Below, in pieces: positions 33,808-42,403 of a DNA stretch of 64,000 nucleotides (position 1 is the first letter of the stretch; every line of letters starts with the position of its first letter). The position numbers were made by a program, and so were the translations under genes. The notes beneath the pieces are model-generated. The model made no database searches and was not told the origin of the DNA. It saw only the letters and a program-made list of their open reading frames with translations. The DNA is from Streptomyces novaecaesareae (GTDB taxonomy: Bacteria; Actinomycetota; Actinomycetes; Streptomycetales; Streptomycetaceae): NCBI RefSeq assembly GCF_000716875.1, contig NZ_JNWQ01000033.1, forward strand, positions 7,860-71,859, read 5' to 3'.

Positions 33808-34950
33808 TCAGCGCAGGTGCGAGGTGTCGTTGAGCAGCCGCAGCGAGGCGTTGCCGTCCCCGTAGTACTGGACGGCGCAGATCGAGGCGGCGCTCAGCTC
33901 CATCCGGTACATCGAGTCCGGCGGGGCGCCGATCGCCAGCCGGACCAGCGTCTTGATCGGGCTGACGTGCGAGACCACCAGCACGGTCTTCCCCGCGTAC
34001 CGGGCGATGATCTTGTCCCGGGCGACGCCCGCCCGGTGGGTGAGGGTGGTGAAGCTCTCGGCGCTGCCGGTCGGCTTGGCCTTGGCGGAGCCGAGCCAGG
34101 CCGACAGGTCGTCCGGGTACCGCTCCTGCACCTCGGCGAAGGTCAGGCCCTCCCAGTCGCCGAAGTCGACCTCGCGCAGCCCGTCCTCGTACCGGACCTC
34201 CAGGCCGAGCCGGGCGGCGACGGTCTCGGCGGTCTGCCGGGTGCGGAGCATCGGGGAGGCGACGACGGCCTGGATGCTGCCGCGCGCGGCGAGCGCCTCG
34301 GCGGCCCGCTCGGCCTGCCAGCGGCCCTTGTCGGAGAGCTCCGGGTCGGTGCCGCCGCTGCCGGAGAAGCGCTTCTCCGGGGTGAGCGGGGTCTCGCCGT
34401 GGCGCAGCAGGACGAAGGTGGTCGGGGTGCCGAGGTCGGCCGGGGCGGCCCAGCCGGCCTTGGGGGCGGCGGTCTCCAGCGGCGGCTCGTCCGCGACGGC
34501 GACGGCAGCGGCGGGCTTCCGGGGCTCCCACTGGCGCCCGGCCTTGCCCGCGTCCATCGCCTCGTTGGCCAGCCGGTCGGCGTCCTTGTTCCGCTCGCGC
34601 GGGATCCAGGTGTACGTGACCCGGCCGCGCGGGAGGACGGTGCGGGCCTCGGCGGCGAGCGGCTGCATGTCGGGGTGCTTGATCTTCCAGCGCCCGGACA
34701 TCTGCTCGACGACCAGCTTGGAGTCCATCCGGACGTCCACCGAGGCGTCCGGGTCGAGCTCCCGGGCCGCCTTGAGGCCGGCGATCAGGCCCTTGTACTC
34801 GGCCACGTTGTTGGTGGCGTGGCCGATGAACTCGGCGGCTTCGGCGACGATCTGCCCGGTGTCCCCGTCGCGGACGACCGCGCCGTAGCCGGCCGGCCCC
34901 GGGTTGCCCCGGGACCCGCCGTCCGCCTCGACGATGAAGCGCGCCGCCAT
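33808..34950 (-). CDS. Bifunctional RNase H / acid phosphatase
   Basis: 380 residues. The N-terminal type I RNase H domain (residues 1-~140) has FIVEADGGSRGNPGPAGYGAVV, the catalytic Glu in ATNNVAEYKGLIAGL, and Asp in VDVRMDSKLVVEQM. After a linker, the histidine phosphatase domain begins TFVLLRHGETPLTPEKRFSG and ends with VVSHVSPIKTLVRLA. The same fusion in S. coelicolor (SCO2299) has been shown to have both activities. It follows the zinc-ribbon gene by four bases in a three-gene unit with the Nif3-like gene. Confidence 0.95.
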   Translation of the reverse strand: MAARFIVEADGGSRGNPGPAGYGAVVRDGDTGQIVAEAAEFIGHATNNVAEYKGLIAGLKAARELDPDASVDVRMDSKLVVEQMSGRWKIKHPDMQPLAAEARTVLPRGRVTYTWIPRERNKDADRLANEAMDAGKAGRQWEPRKPAAAVAVADEPPLETAAPKAGWAAPADLGTPTTFVLLRHGETPLTPEKRFSGSGGTDPELSDKGRWQAERAAEALAARGSIQAVVASPMLRTRQTAETVAARLGLEVRYEDGLREVDFGDWEGLTFAEVQERYPDDLSAWLGSAKAKPTGSAESFTTLTHRAGVARDKIIARYAGKTVLVVSHVSPIKTLVRLAIGAPPDSMYRMELSAASICAVQYYGDGNASLRLLNDTSHLR

Positions 34951-34954
34951 CGGA

Positions 34955-35698
34955 TCAGACGCCCGCGTCGGCGGTGCGCACCAGGATCCGCGAGCAGTTC
35001 TCGCAGCGGACCACCTTGTCGGCGGGCTCGGCCTTGATGGCGTTGAGCTCGGTGATCGAGAACTCGGTGCGGCAGCCCTCGCAGCGGCGCTGGTAGAGGC
35101 GGGCCGCGCCGACGCCGCCCTGGGTCTCGCGCAGCTTGGTGTAGACCTTCAGCAGGTCGGCCGGGATGACGGCGGCGATGGTCTCGCGGTCGCGCTTGAC
35201 CTTGTCGGCCTCGGCGTCGATCTCGGCGAAGGCGGCGTCACGGCGGCCCTCGGCCTCGGTGAGGACGACGGTGGAGTGCTCCAGGCGGGCGGACAGCTCC
35301 TCGACCCGGCTCTTGGCGCTCTCCTGGCGCTCCATGATCTCCAGCACGACCTCCTCCAGGTCGCCCTGGCGCTTGGCGAGCGAGCCGATCTCGTGCTGGA
35401 GGTTCTCCAGGTCCCTCGGCGAGGTGATCGCGCCGGAGTCCAGGCGCTGCTGGTTGCGGGCGGCACGGGCGCGGACCTGCTCGACGTCCTGCTCGGCCTT
35501 GGTCAGCTCGCGGGCGGTGTCGCCCTTCTGGGCCTCGGCGGCGACGACGAGGTCCTTGAGCGCGGTGTGGTCGGCGGTGGCCTTGTCGATCTCGGCGTGC
35601 TCGGGCAGGCTCCGGCGCCGGTGGGCCAGCTGGTCGAGCTTCGAGTCGATGGCCTGGAGGTCGAGCAGGCGGATCTGGTCGGCGGGCGCGGCGTTCAA
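34955..35698 (-). CDS. C4 zinc-ribbon coiled-coil protein
   Basis: 247 residues from TTG 35698, chosen because AGGAG lies eight bases upstream and no ATG/GTG fits. Residues ~10-180 are a long antiparallel coiled coil. The C-terminus holds a zinc ribbon, CEGCRTEFSITELNAIKAEPADKVVRCENCSRIL. The family is broadly conserved in actinobacteria and always sits by Nif3 and the RNase H fusion; suggested roles in nucleic-acid binding are inferred from the fold. Confidence 0.9.
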   Translation of the reverse strand: MNAAPADQIRLLDLQAIDSKLDQLAHRRRSLPEHAEIDKATADHTALKDLVVAAEAQKGDTARELTKAEQDVEQVRARAARNQQRLDSGAITSPRDLENLQHEIGSLAKRQGDLEEVVLEIMERQESAKSRVEELSARLEHSTVVLTEAEGRRDAAFAEIDAEADKVKRDRETIAAVIPADLLKVYTKLRETQGGVGAARLYQRRCEGCRTEFSITELNAIKAEPADKVVRCENCSRILVRTADAGV

Positions 35699-35721
35699 GC
35701 GGAGAGCTCCTGTGAATCGGG

Positions 35722-36558
35722 TCAGGCGGTGAAGGACATGGGGGCGTGTGCGGTCCACGGGTCGGTGACCCGGTGGGAGACCTTGGTCTCCACGGCCCAG
35801 CCGCGCTTGTCCGCGGCGGACTGCAGGGCCCGCTCGGCCACGGCGAGCCAGGGCCACTCGGTGGCCCAGTGGGCGGCGTCGATCAGTGCGACGGGCGCCG
35901 CCTCGGCGGCCTCGGAGGCCGGGTGGTGGCGGAGGTCGGCGGTCACGTAGGCGTCCACGCCGGCCGCCCGTACGTCGGCGAAGAGGCTGTCGCCCGAGCC
36001 GCCGCACACGGCGACCCGGCTGACCAGCCGGTTCGGGTCGCCCGCGACGCGGACGCCGGCGGCGGTGGCGGGCAGGCCCTCGGCGACCTGCGCGGCGAAC
36101 GCGGACAGGGTCAGCGGGGGCTCCAGCAGGCCGATCCGGCCGGTGCCGCGGCGGCCCAGCGGGTCGGTCGGGTCCGGCACCAGCGGGCCGGTCACCCGCA
36201 GGCCCAGGGCCTCGGCGAGGGCGTCCGAGACGCCCGGGTCGGCGTGGTCGGCGTTGGTGTGGGCGACGTGCAGGGCGATGCCGTTGGTGATCAGCGAGTG
36301 CACCACCCGGCCCTTGAAGGTGGTGGCGGCGACGCTGGTGGTGCCGCGCAGGTAGAGGGGGTGGTGGGTGACGACCAGGTCGGCGCCCCACTCCACGGCC
36401 TCGTCGACGACCGCCTGGACGGGGTCGACGGCGAACAGCACGCGGTTGACCTCGGCCTGAGGGTCTCCGCAGACCAGGCCGACGGCGTCCCAGGACTCCG
36501 CCCACTGCGGGGGGTAGACCTCTTCGAGGGCGGTGATGACGTCGGACAGTTTCGGCAC
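35722..36558 (-). CDS. Nif3-like dinuclear metal-centre protein
   Basis: 278 residues. Nif3 signatures: WAESWDAVGLVCGDP, DLVVTHHPLYLRG (two His ligands), HVAHTNADHA and a C-terminal LIDAAHWATEWPWLAVAERAL. The family binds two metal ions; suggested activities include GTP cyclohydrolase-like hydrolysis. It is the first gene of the minus-strand unit Nif3 / zinc-ribbon / RNase H-phosphatase, with 23- and 4-base gaps. Confidence 0.93.
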   Translation of the reverse strand: MPKLSDVITALEEVYPPQWAESWDAVGLVCGDPQAEVNRVLFAVDPVQAVVDEAVEWGADLVVTHHPLYLRGTTSVAATTFKGRVVHSLITNGIALHVAHTNADHADPGVSDALAEALGLRVTGPLVPDPTDPLGRRGTGRIGLLEPPLTLSAFAAQVAEGLPATAAGVRVAGDPNRLVSRVAVCGGSGDSLFADVRAAGVDAYVTADLRHHPASEAAEAAPVALIDAAHWATEWPWLAVAERALQSAADKRGWAVETKVSHRVTDPWTAHAPMSFTA

Positions 36559-37026
36559 CTGTCGAGACTACCGTGCGCGCGGGGGCGGTCGGGCCTCGGC
36601 CGTTCGGGGCCCGGCGTTCGAGCCGCTCCGGGCGGGGGTTCGGACGGGGGTGCCGTCGGCGTACGGATGCGCGTCAACCTGCGGCGAAGGCGCCCGACGC
36701 GGCCAGCAGGGGGGCGCACGCGGGCCCGCGCGGGCGTGCGCGCCGGTGCGCCGGGCGCCTATTGCTCACATCAGGGCTCTCGTACGAATTCGAAACCGCC
36801 CTGGGATCACCCTTACGAGTGAAGTGACCGGCTCTGCGTTGAGCAGGCGGTTTTCTCGAAACTAACTTCACTCCTGCGAACGGGAGTTGCCCCGTCAGTA
36901 GCCCCGAGCAGGGGTCGCTACAGGAAACCGATCAGGCCGGGCCGTACGCCCGGGTGCCGGAGCCCCGGGTGCCGGAGCAGTGGGCACCCGCGGGGCGGCG
37001 GCCGAGACGAAGGGATGTGGTGGCGG
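36559..37026. other. 468-bp intergenic boundary of the lanthipeptide locus
   Basis: Divergent gap between the Nif3-like gene and lanL. The first half is GC-rich with no feature. At 36760-36880 base composition drops sharply to AT-rich DNA containing a promoter and inverted repeat. Two copies of cccgggtgccggagc follow close together near 36949-36977. No coding sequence is supported. Confidence 0.6.
36817..36873 (+). promoter_or_regulatory. Candidate lanL promoter framed by an inverted repeat
   Basis: GAGTGAAGT (36817-36825) and its exact complement ACTTCACTC (36865-36873) frame TTGAGC (36839-36844), an 18-base spacer and TAACTT (36863-36868). The right arm overlaps the -10 box, so a dimeric regulator bound to both arms would control transcription into the lanthipeptide genes. 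The leader would be ~150 nt. Confidence 0.5.
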
Positions 37027-40008
37027 ATGAAGGCGGGCACATCGCTGCGTACGGCCGAGGGCGGGGGATCGGCGGGGCACGGGCCGGGTGCGGCCGGTTC
37101 GTGGCCGGAGACGACGCGGGCGGCGCTGGCCGGTGCCGGCAGCCGGGGAGGCGACGGCGGCTGGGACGTCACCGTCGGTGGCTTCTGGTGCACGGCCAGG
37201 CCGTCCGCGTCCTCGTCCCTGCGCGACCTGCCCGAGCACGGGTGGAAGCTCCATGTGAGCGCGGCGTCGGTGGTCGGCGAGCAGGTGCTCGCGGCGGTCG
37301 TCCGGGTGCTCGCCGAGGATCCGTGCAGCTTCAAGTTCGCCGCCGGGCAGGAGCGGCTGCGGGAGCTCAACTCCCGTAACAGCGAACGCGGTTCGGTGGG
37401 CAAGTTCATCACCGTCTACCCGGCGGACGACGCGCAGTTCCAGCGGCTGGCGGCCGGGCTCGACCGGGCCACCGCCGGGCTGCCCGGGCCGGTGGTGCTC
37501 TCCGACCGGCCGTACCGGCCCGGGAGCCGGGTGCACTACCGGTACGGCGCGTTCGCGCTGCCGGCGGAGCTGGGCAACGACGGGGAGTACCGGTCGGTGC
37601 TGCGCGGGCCGGGCGGGGAGCGGGCGGAGGACGTCCGCGGCGGGTCGTACCGGGCGCCGGGGTGGGTGCGGGATCCGCTGCGCGCGGAGGGTGCCGGCGC
37701 TTCGGATGGAGGAAAGGGCGGGAAGCCGAAGGGCGGGGTGCTGCTGGCCGGGCGGTACGCGGTCACCGCCGCCGTACGGCACGGCGCCAAGGGCGGGGTG
37801 TTCCTCGGGCGGGAGGCGTCCAGCGGCGTCGAGGTCGTGGTCAAGCAGGCCCGCGCGCACATCGAGGTCGACCGGGCGGGCACCGACGCCCGCGACGCGC
37901 TGCGGCACGAGGCCGCGCTGCTCGACCGCCTGGACGGGCAGGGCCTGGCGCCGCGCGCCGTCGAGCTGATCGAGCAGGACGACTCCGTCTTCCTGGTGCA
38001 GGAACGAGTCGCCGGACAGCCGCTGGGCAGCTGGGTCGCCGCCCGGCTGCGGCGCGACGGCCACCCGGACGTCGACTGGGCCGAGGCCGGACCGCTCGCG
38101 CACGCGCTGCTCGACCTGGTCGAGCGGGTGCACGCCCAGGGGCTGGTGCTGCGCGACCTCTCCCCCGGCAACGTCATGGTCCGCCCCGACGGCACCCTGC
38201 GGCTGGTCGACCTCGAACTCGCCGCCGAGACCGGCCGGACCGCCGGATCGGCCGGCACCCCCGGCTACCGCGCGCCCGAGCACGGGCCCGGCCGGCTCGC
38301 CCTCGCGGGCAGCTGCGTCGCCGACCCGGCCGTCGACCTGTACGCCCTCGGCGGCCTCCTCTTCCTCCTGGCCACCGGCCACGACCCGCTCCTGCCGGAG
38401 GACCTCCCGCAGGCCCGCCCGGCCGCCGAACGCCTGGGCCGCTGGCTCGCCCTCGCAGCGCGGACGGGGGCGACGGCGCGACGGCTGGCACCGGTGATAC
38501 TCGGGCTGCGGGCCGAGGAGCCGGAGCAGCGGTGGGAAATCGGGCGCGTCCGGGAGGCACTGCGCGCGGACGGGCCCGGCGAGGCCGGCGTCGTGCCCGG
38601 CGAGGCGGGCGTGGTGCCGGAGCGGGGTACCGGAGCCGCGCGGCCCGCCGTCGTCACACCGCTGTGGCACGCCCCCGCCCGGCAGGCCGCGGACACCGGT
38701 ACCGCCCGCGCCGACCGCGCCATCCGCGCCGACGACACCGACGACACCCCGCCGCTCGACCGGCTCCTGCACGACGGCCTGCGCCACCTCGCCGCCACCG
38801 CCACACCGGAGCGGCCGGACCGGCTCTGGCCCGTGGTGCCCGCCGGGGAGCGCACCGATCCGTGCAACGTGCAGCACGGCGCCGCCGGGGTCCTGGCCGT
38901 GCTGGCCCGAGCGGTCACGGCCGGGCACCTGCCGGACGGGGTGCGGGAGGAGGCCGCCCGGACGGCCCGCACCGCCGCGGACTGGATCGAGCGGCGCATC
39001 GCCGCCGAGCCGGTGGTCCTGCCCGGCCTGCACTTCGGGCGCTCGGGCACGGCCTGGGCACTCCTGGACGCCGCCCGGGCCCTGGGCGACCCCGGGCTGG
39101 CCGGCCGGGCCGCCGCACTCGCCCGCCGGATCCCCGTCGAGTGGCCCAACCCCGACGTCTGCCACGGCGCGGCCGGCTCCGGGTTCACCCAACTCCGCTT
39201 CGCCGCCGACGACTTCACCGATGCCTCCGCCGGGGGCCAGGACTTCCTGGACCGTGCCGCCCACGGCGCCCGCACCCTGCTCGCCGCCGCCCGCCACGAA
39301 CCGTACGGAGCGGTCTGGCCGGTGCCCCGGGACTTCGACTCCGCGCTCGCCGGGATCACCCACCTCGGCTTCGCCCACGGCGTGGCCGGTGTGGGCGCCT
39401 TCCTCCTGGCCGCCGCCGAGGCCACCGGCGACCAGGCCCTGATCGCCGGCGCCGCCGCGGCCGGGCGGACGCTCGCCGCGACCGCCCGGTGGGGCGACGG
39501 GCGCGGGACGGCCTGGTGGCCGCAGAGCGCGGACGACCCGGAGCACATCCGGCTCTCCCACTGGTGCAGCGGCTCCTCCGGCGCGGGCAGCTTCCTGCTG
39601 CGGCTCTGGCGGGCCACCGGCGACGCCGACACGCTCGACCTGGCCCGGGCCGCCGGACGCGCCGTGTCGGCCGCCCGCTGGCACGGCGGGGTGAGCGCCT
39701 GCCACGGGCTGGCCGGCGACGGCGAGTACCTGCTGGACCTCGCCGAGGCCACCGGAGAGCCCGAATTCCGTACCGTAGCCGAGCAGTCGGCCACCCTCAT
39801 CGCCGCCCGGGCGGCCCGGCGCGACGGCCTCCTGGTGCTCCCCGACGAGACCGGTACGGGCTGCGCCCCCGCCTACGGCACCGGCACGGCAGGCCCCTTG
39901 GCCTTCCTGCTGCGACTGCGCCACGGCGGCCCCCGGCTCTGGCTGGACCCGGCACCGCCCACCGTACGCCGACTCCCCTCCGACACAGGCGGGGTGAGTG
40001 GAGCATGA
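37027..40008 (+). CDS. Class IV lanthipeptide synthetase LanL
   Basis: 993 residues from ATG 37027; ATG 37015 is an alternative but abuts the AAGGG site with no spacing. Domain order: phosphoSer/Thr lyase domain (~residues 40-200; GWKLHVSAASVVGE, CSFKFAAGQERL, GKFITVYP, LSDRPYRPGS); Ser/Thr kinase-like domain (~225-510) with Lys273 (VVVKQAR), Asp377 (LVLRDLSPGN) and LVDLELA; LanC-like cyclase domain (~570-980). The cyclase keeps the zinc ligands Cys847 (HWCSG) and Cys892-His893 (ACHGLAG). These are lost in class III LanKC enzymes, so class IV is the better call. It dehydrates Ser/Thr in the precursor and adds Cys to form (methyl)lanthionine. Coupled to the peptidase gene by an ATGA overlap. 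Confidence 0.9.
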   Translation: MKAGTSLRTAEGGGSAGHGPGAAGSWPETTRAALAGAGSRGGDGGWDVTVGGFWCTARPSASSSLRDLPEHGWKLHVSAASVVGEQVLAAVVRVLAEDPCSFKFAAGQERLRELNSRNSERGSVGKFITVYPADDAQFQRLAAGLDRATAGLPGPVVLSDRPYRPGSRVHYRYGAFALPAELGNDGEYRSVLRGPGGERAEDVRGGSYRAPGWVRDPLRAEGAGASDGGKGGKPKGGVLLAGRYAVTAAVRHGAKGGVFLGREASSGVEVVVKQARAHIEVDRAGTDARDALRHEAALLDRLDGQGLAPRAVELIEQDDSVFLVQERVAGQPLGSWVAARLRRDGHPDVDWAEAGPLAHALLDLVERVHAQGLVLRDLSPGNVMVRPDGTLRLVDLELAAETGRTAGSAGTPGYRAPEHGPGRLALAGSCVADPAVDLYALGGLLFLLATGHDPLLPEDLPQARPAAERLGRWLALAARTGATARRLAPVILGLRAEEPEQRWEIGRVREALRADGPGEAGVVPGEAGVVPERGTGAARPAVVTPLWHAPARQAADTGTARADRAIRADDTDDTPPLDRLLHDGLRHLAATATPERPDRLWPVVPAGERTDPCNVQHGAAGVLAVLARAVTAGHLPDGVREEAARTARTAADWIERRIAAEPVVLPGLHFGRSGTAWALLDAARALGDPGLAGRAAALARRIPVEWPNPDVCHGAAGSGFTQLRFAADDFTDASAGGQDFLDRAAHGARTLLAAARHEPYGAVWPVPRDFDSALAGITHLGFAHGVAGVGAFLLAAAEATGDQALIAGAAAAGRTLAATARWGDGRGTAWWPQSADDPEHIRLSHWCSGSSGAGSFLLRLWRATGDADTLDLARAAGRAVSAARWHGGVSACHGLAGDGEYLLDLAEATGEPEFRTVAEQSATLIAARAARRDGLLVLPDETGTGCAPAYGTGTAGPLAFLLRLRHGGPRLWLDPAPPTVRRLPSDTGGVSGA

Positions 40009-41996
40009 ACGTGGCCACCCGGACGATGACCCAGGCCCTGCGCCGGCTGAGCTTCACCTTCGCCGCCGACGGCAGCCACGCCGCCTGCCTCGCCTCGTCC
40101 GCCGACAGCGGCTGGTACGCGGAGAGTTGGCGCCTGCCGCAGGACGGCACCCCGGCCGCGCCGCTCGCGCTGCCGCTGTCCGGCAACCGCTCGGAGAGCC
40201 TGCGCGCCCAGTTGGTCGCCCTGCCGGACGGCTCGGTGCTGGTCTGCCGGCACGACGGCGAGCGGCACGACCTGGTCCGCCTCTCCTACGGTGAGAACGG
40301 CGCCGTGGAACAGCCCCTGGCCTCCCTCCGGATGGCCGGGCTGCGCCTGGTGCCGCTCCCGGTACCGGACGGCGCCGGCCCGCGGACCCCGGTGGTGCTC
40401 GCCCTCGGCACCGACACCCGCCCGGCGACCACCGCCTGGCTGGTGCGCACCGACGGCAGCGCCCCCGAACAGGTCGCCGAACTCCCCGGGTTGCACGGCG
40501 GCGGCGTCTGGCTGGACCACGCGGGCGCGCTGCTCGCCCTGGACCGGGTGAACGCCGGCCTGGTGCGCAGCGTGGTGCTGGACCTGCGCACCGGCGTCGC
40601 CACCCCGCTGCTGGAGATCGGCGAGCGCAGCAACGACCGCCTGGTGCTGTACGACCCGGACAGCCGGTTCGCGATGGTGCGCAGCGACGCCCCCGGCACC
40701 GACCGGCTCGGCTGGGGCATCCTCGGCGGCGGCGAGCCGCTGCGGTTCCCGGAGTGCCTGCACGTCGCGGGCATGTTCCTGCGGCCGGTCGCGCTGCGGC
40801 GCCGGGCGGACGGCCCCCGGGTCGTGGTGCAGATCGACCACGGCGCCGGCTCGGCGCTCGCCCAGTGGCAGCCCTCCGCCGGACGGCTGGACCCGCTGCC
40901 GGTGCCGCCCGGGCGGCTCGGCGCCGTCGGCCACTGGGACGCGGCGGGGCTGCGGATGCCGTACTCCTCGCCCGACCACCCGACGGCGCTGGCCACCCTG
41001 GACGTGGACGCCCTGCTGGCCCACGGCCCGCTGCCCGCCGGCACCGCCCCGATGCCGCTGCCGCTCCAACTCGCGCCGCTGGCCTCCGGATTGCCGGGCC
41101 CCTGGCGGGACACCGTACTGCCCTGGCAGCCCGGCGGGGTGCGCACCGTACGGACCCCGCCTCCCGGTTGGCGGCTGGACGGCAGCACCCCGCCCGGGGA
41201 CGGCGGCCGCTGGTACCCCGCGCAGAGCCTCGAACTGGCGGGCCCGGCCGGCCCGTTGGAGGCCGTGGTGTACGGCGGGGACGCCTGGCTGAGCAGCCCG
41301 CACCTGGTGCTGGCGCTGCACGGCGGCCCGGCGGACGCCTGGCGGCTGGAGTTCGACCCGGCGCTGCAGCGGATGGCCGCCGAGGGCCTGGCCGTGGTCG
41401 CCCCCAACCAGCGCGGCTCCACCGGCTACGGCGTGCCGCACGCGATGGCCATCCGCGGCGCCTGGGGCGGGCCCGACCTGGACGACGTGCTGTACCTGCT
41501 GGACGGCATCACGGGCCAGCGCGCGGCGCTCGGCCTGGAGCCGCCCGCACTGTTCGGGGTCAGCTACGGCGCGTTCCTGGCCCTGCTGGCGGCCGCGCAC
41601 GCGCCGGCCGGGCAGGTCGCCCGCTGCGCCGTCGTCGCACCGTTCCTGTCCGGCGCCCGCCTGCTGGCCGAAGCGGCGCCCCCCGTACGGGCGTTGACCA
41701 CCCGCCTGGGCGCCGGCGAGCCGATCACCGACGCCCGCGGACCGCGCGACGTCCTGCAACTGGCCCACCGGCTGACCGCGCCGCTGCTGATGGTGCACGG
41801 CAACCGGGACGAGGTCGTGCCGGTGAGCCAATCCCGCTCCCTGCGGCACGAGTTGCTGCGGATCGGACGGGTCGAGGGCGAGGACTTCCGGTACGTCGAG
41901 GCGGCCGGTTCCGGGCACGAGGTGCTCGCCGAGGAGGGCGGCGCCGTGCTGCACGAGCTGCTGGCCGCCTTCCTGCGGACCGGCCGGCCGGGCTGA
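40005..41996 (+). CDS. S9-family serine peptidase, candidate leader protease
   Basis: 663 residues, ATG inside the lanL stop (ATGA). Residues ~1-400 are beta-propeller-like blades (repeated short strands such as ADGSHAACLASSADSGWYAESWRLP and VVLALGTDTRPATTAWLVRTDG). The alpha/beta-hydrolase domain has HGGP (oxyanion region), GVSYGAFLA with Ser520, HGNRDEVVP with Asp602, and GSGHEV with His638. This is the S9 prolyl oligopeptidase/acylaminoacyl peptidase fold; no signal peptide, so cytoplasmic. A prolyl oligopeptidase (FlaP) removes the leader in a class III system, and the coupling to lanL suggests a comparable role here. The precursor leader has exactly one Pro. Confidence 0.85.
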   Translation: MNVATRTMTQALRRLSFTFAADGSHAACLASSADSGWYAESWRLPQDGTPAAPLALPLSGNRSESLRAQLVALPDGSVLVCRHDGERHDLVRLSYGENGAVEQPLASLRMAGLRLVPLPVPDGAGPRTPVVLALGTDTRPATTAWLVRTDGSAPEQVAELPGLHGGGVWLDHAGALLALDRVNAGLVRSVVLDLRTGVATPLLEIGERSNDRLVLYDPDSRFAMVRSDAPGTDRLGWGILGGGEPLRFPECLHVAGMFLRPVALRRRADGPRVVVQIDHGAGSALAQWQPSAGRLDPLPVPPGRLGAVGHWDAAGLRMPYSSPDHPTALATLDVDALLAHGPLPAGTAPMPLPLQLAPLASGLPGPWRDTVLPWQPGGVRTVRTPPPGWRLDGSTPPGDGGRWYPAQSLELAGPAGPLEAVVYGGDAWLSSPHLVLALHGGPADAWRLEFDPALQRMAAEGLAVVAPNQRGSTGYGVPHAMAIRGAWGGPDLDDVLYLLDGITGQRAALGLEPPALFGVSYGAFLALLAAAHAPAGQVARCAVVAPFLSGARLLAEAAPPVRALTTRLGAGEPITDARGPRDVLQLAHRLTAPLLMVHGNRDEVVPVSQSRSLRHELLRIGRVEGEDFRYVEAAGSGHEVLAEEGGAVLHELLAAFLRTGRPG

Positions 41997-42141
41997 GCCC
42001 GCGCCCGTACCCACCAGACTCCCGGGCCCGCCGAGGCCCGGGGCACACCCCCGGCGCGGTGGATGGAGGCCGCCCGGGGAGCGACACCCGGTGCCCGCAC
42101 GCAGATCGCGGCGGGCGCACCATCAAGGGGAGGAAACACTC

Positions 42142-42285
42142 ATGGAGAACACGGTGGACTTCGAGACCGACCTCGCGGCGCTGCAGAACCTGCCGGAGAC
42201 CGAGTCCGTCGAGCTGACCGGCCACGGCAACGGCTGCCAGTACACCTGTCTCATCCTGACCTGCCTGCTCTTCACCGTCAGCTGA
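42142..42285 (+). CDS. Class IV lanthipeptide precursor peptide LanA
   Basis: 47 residues from ATG 42142, with GGGGAGG nine bases upstream. The acidic leader (MENTVDFETDLAALQ then NLPETESVELTG) has an amphipathic helix and an L-x-x-LPET-x-x-V element resembling venezuelin-type leaders. The C-terminal part CQYTCLILTCLLFTVS has Cys32, Cys36, Cys41 and Thr35, Thr40, Thr45, Ser47. Thr26 (LTGHGNGC) is also placed to form a ring to Cys32. Three Cys allow up to three (methyl)lanthionines. Position after lanL and the peptidase, and before two exporter genes, supports the call. The exact core boundary is unknown. Confidence 0.88.
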   Translation: MENTVDFETDLAALQNLPETESVELTGHGNGCQYTCLILTCLLFTVS

Positions 42286-42325
42286 GCCACCGGCTCGGCC
42301 GACCGCTGATCGGGCGGTAGCCACC

Positions 42326-42367
42326 GGGTGCCGCCCCTGCCTGTCCGGACAGGCAGGGGCGGCACCC
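42326..42367 (+). terminator. Perfect 42-nt palindrome after the precursor gene
   Basis: A fully self-complementary 42-base sequence runs from gggtgccgcccctgcc to its complement, 40 bases after the precursor stop and 36 before the first exporter start. No T-run follows. It could act as a partial terminator and a 3' stabiliser that keeps precursor mRNA in excess over the transporter mRNA. Confidence 0.85.
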
Positions 42368-42403
42368 GTCTTCCTCTCTCAACTCTCCGACGGGAGCTTC
42401 CAG

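Noticed and set aside
33353..34531. Long minus-strand frame overlapping yaaA and the RNase H fusion
   Set aside because: Arg/Pro/Gly-rich shadow in another frame of two well-supported genes.
37027..40008. Calling the synthetase class III (LanKC/RamC type)
   Set aside because: Class III cyclase domains lack zinc ligands; here HWCSG and ACHG are intact. The precursor also lacks the Ser-x-x-Ser-x-x-x-Cys labionin pattern.
37662..41996. A 1444-codon open frame spanning lanL and the peptidase gene
   Set aside because: Its first ~780 codons are an Arg/Pro/Gly-rich out-of-frame reading of lanL. Domain content and the ATGA overlap show that the real peptidase starts at 40005.
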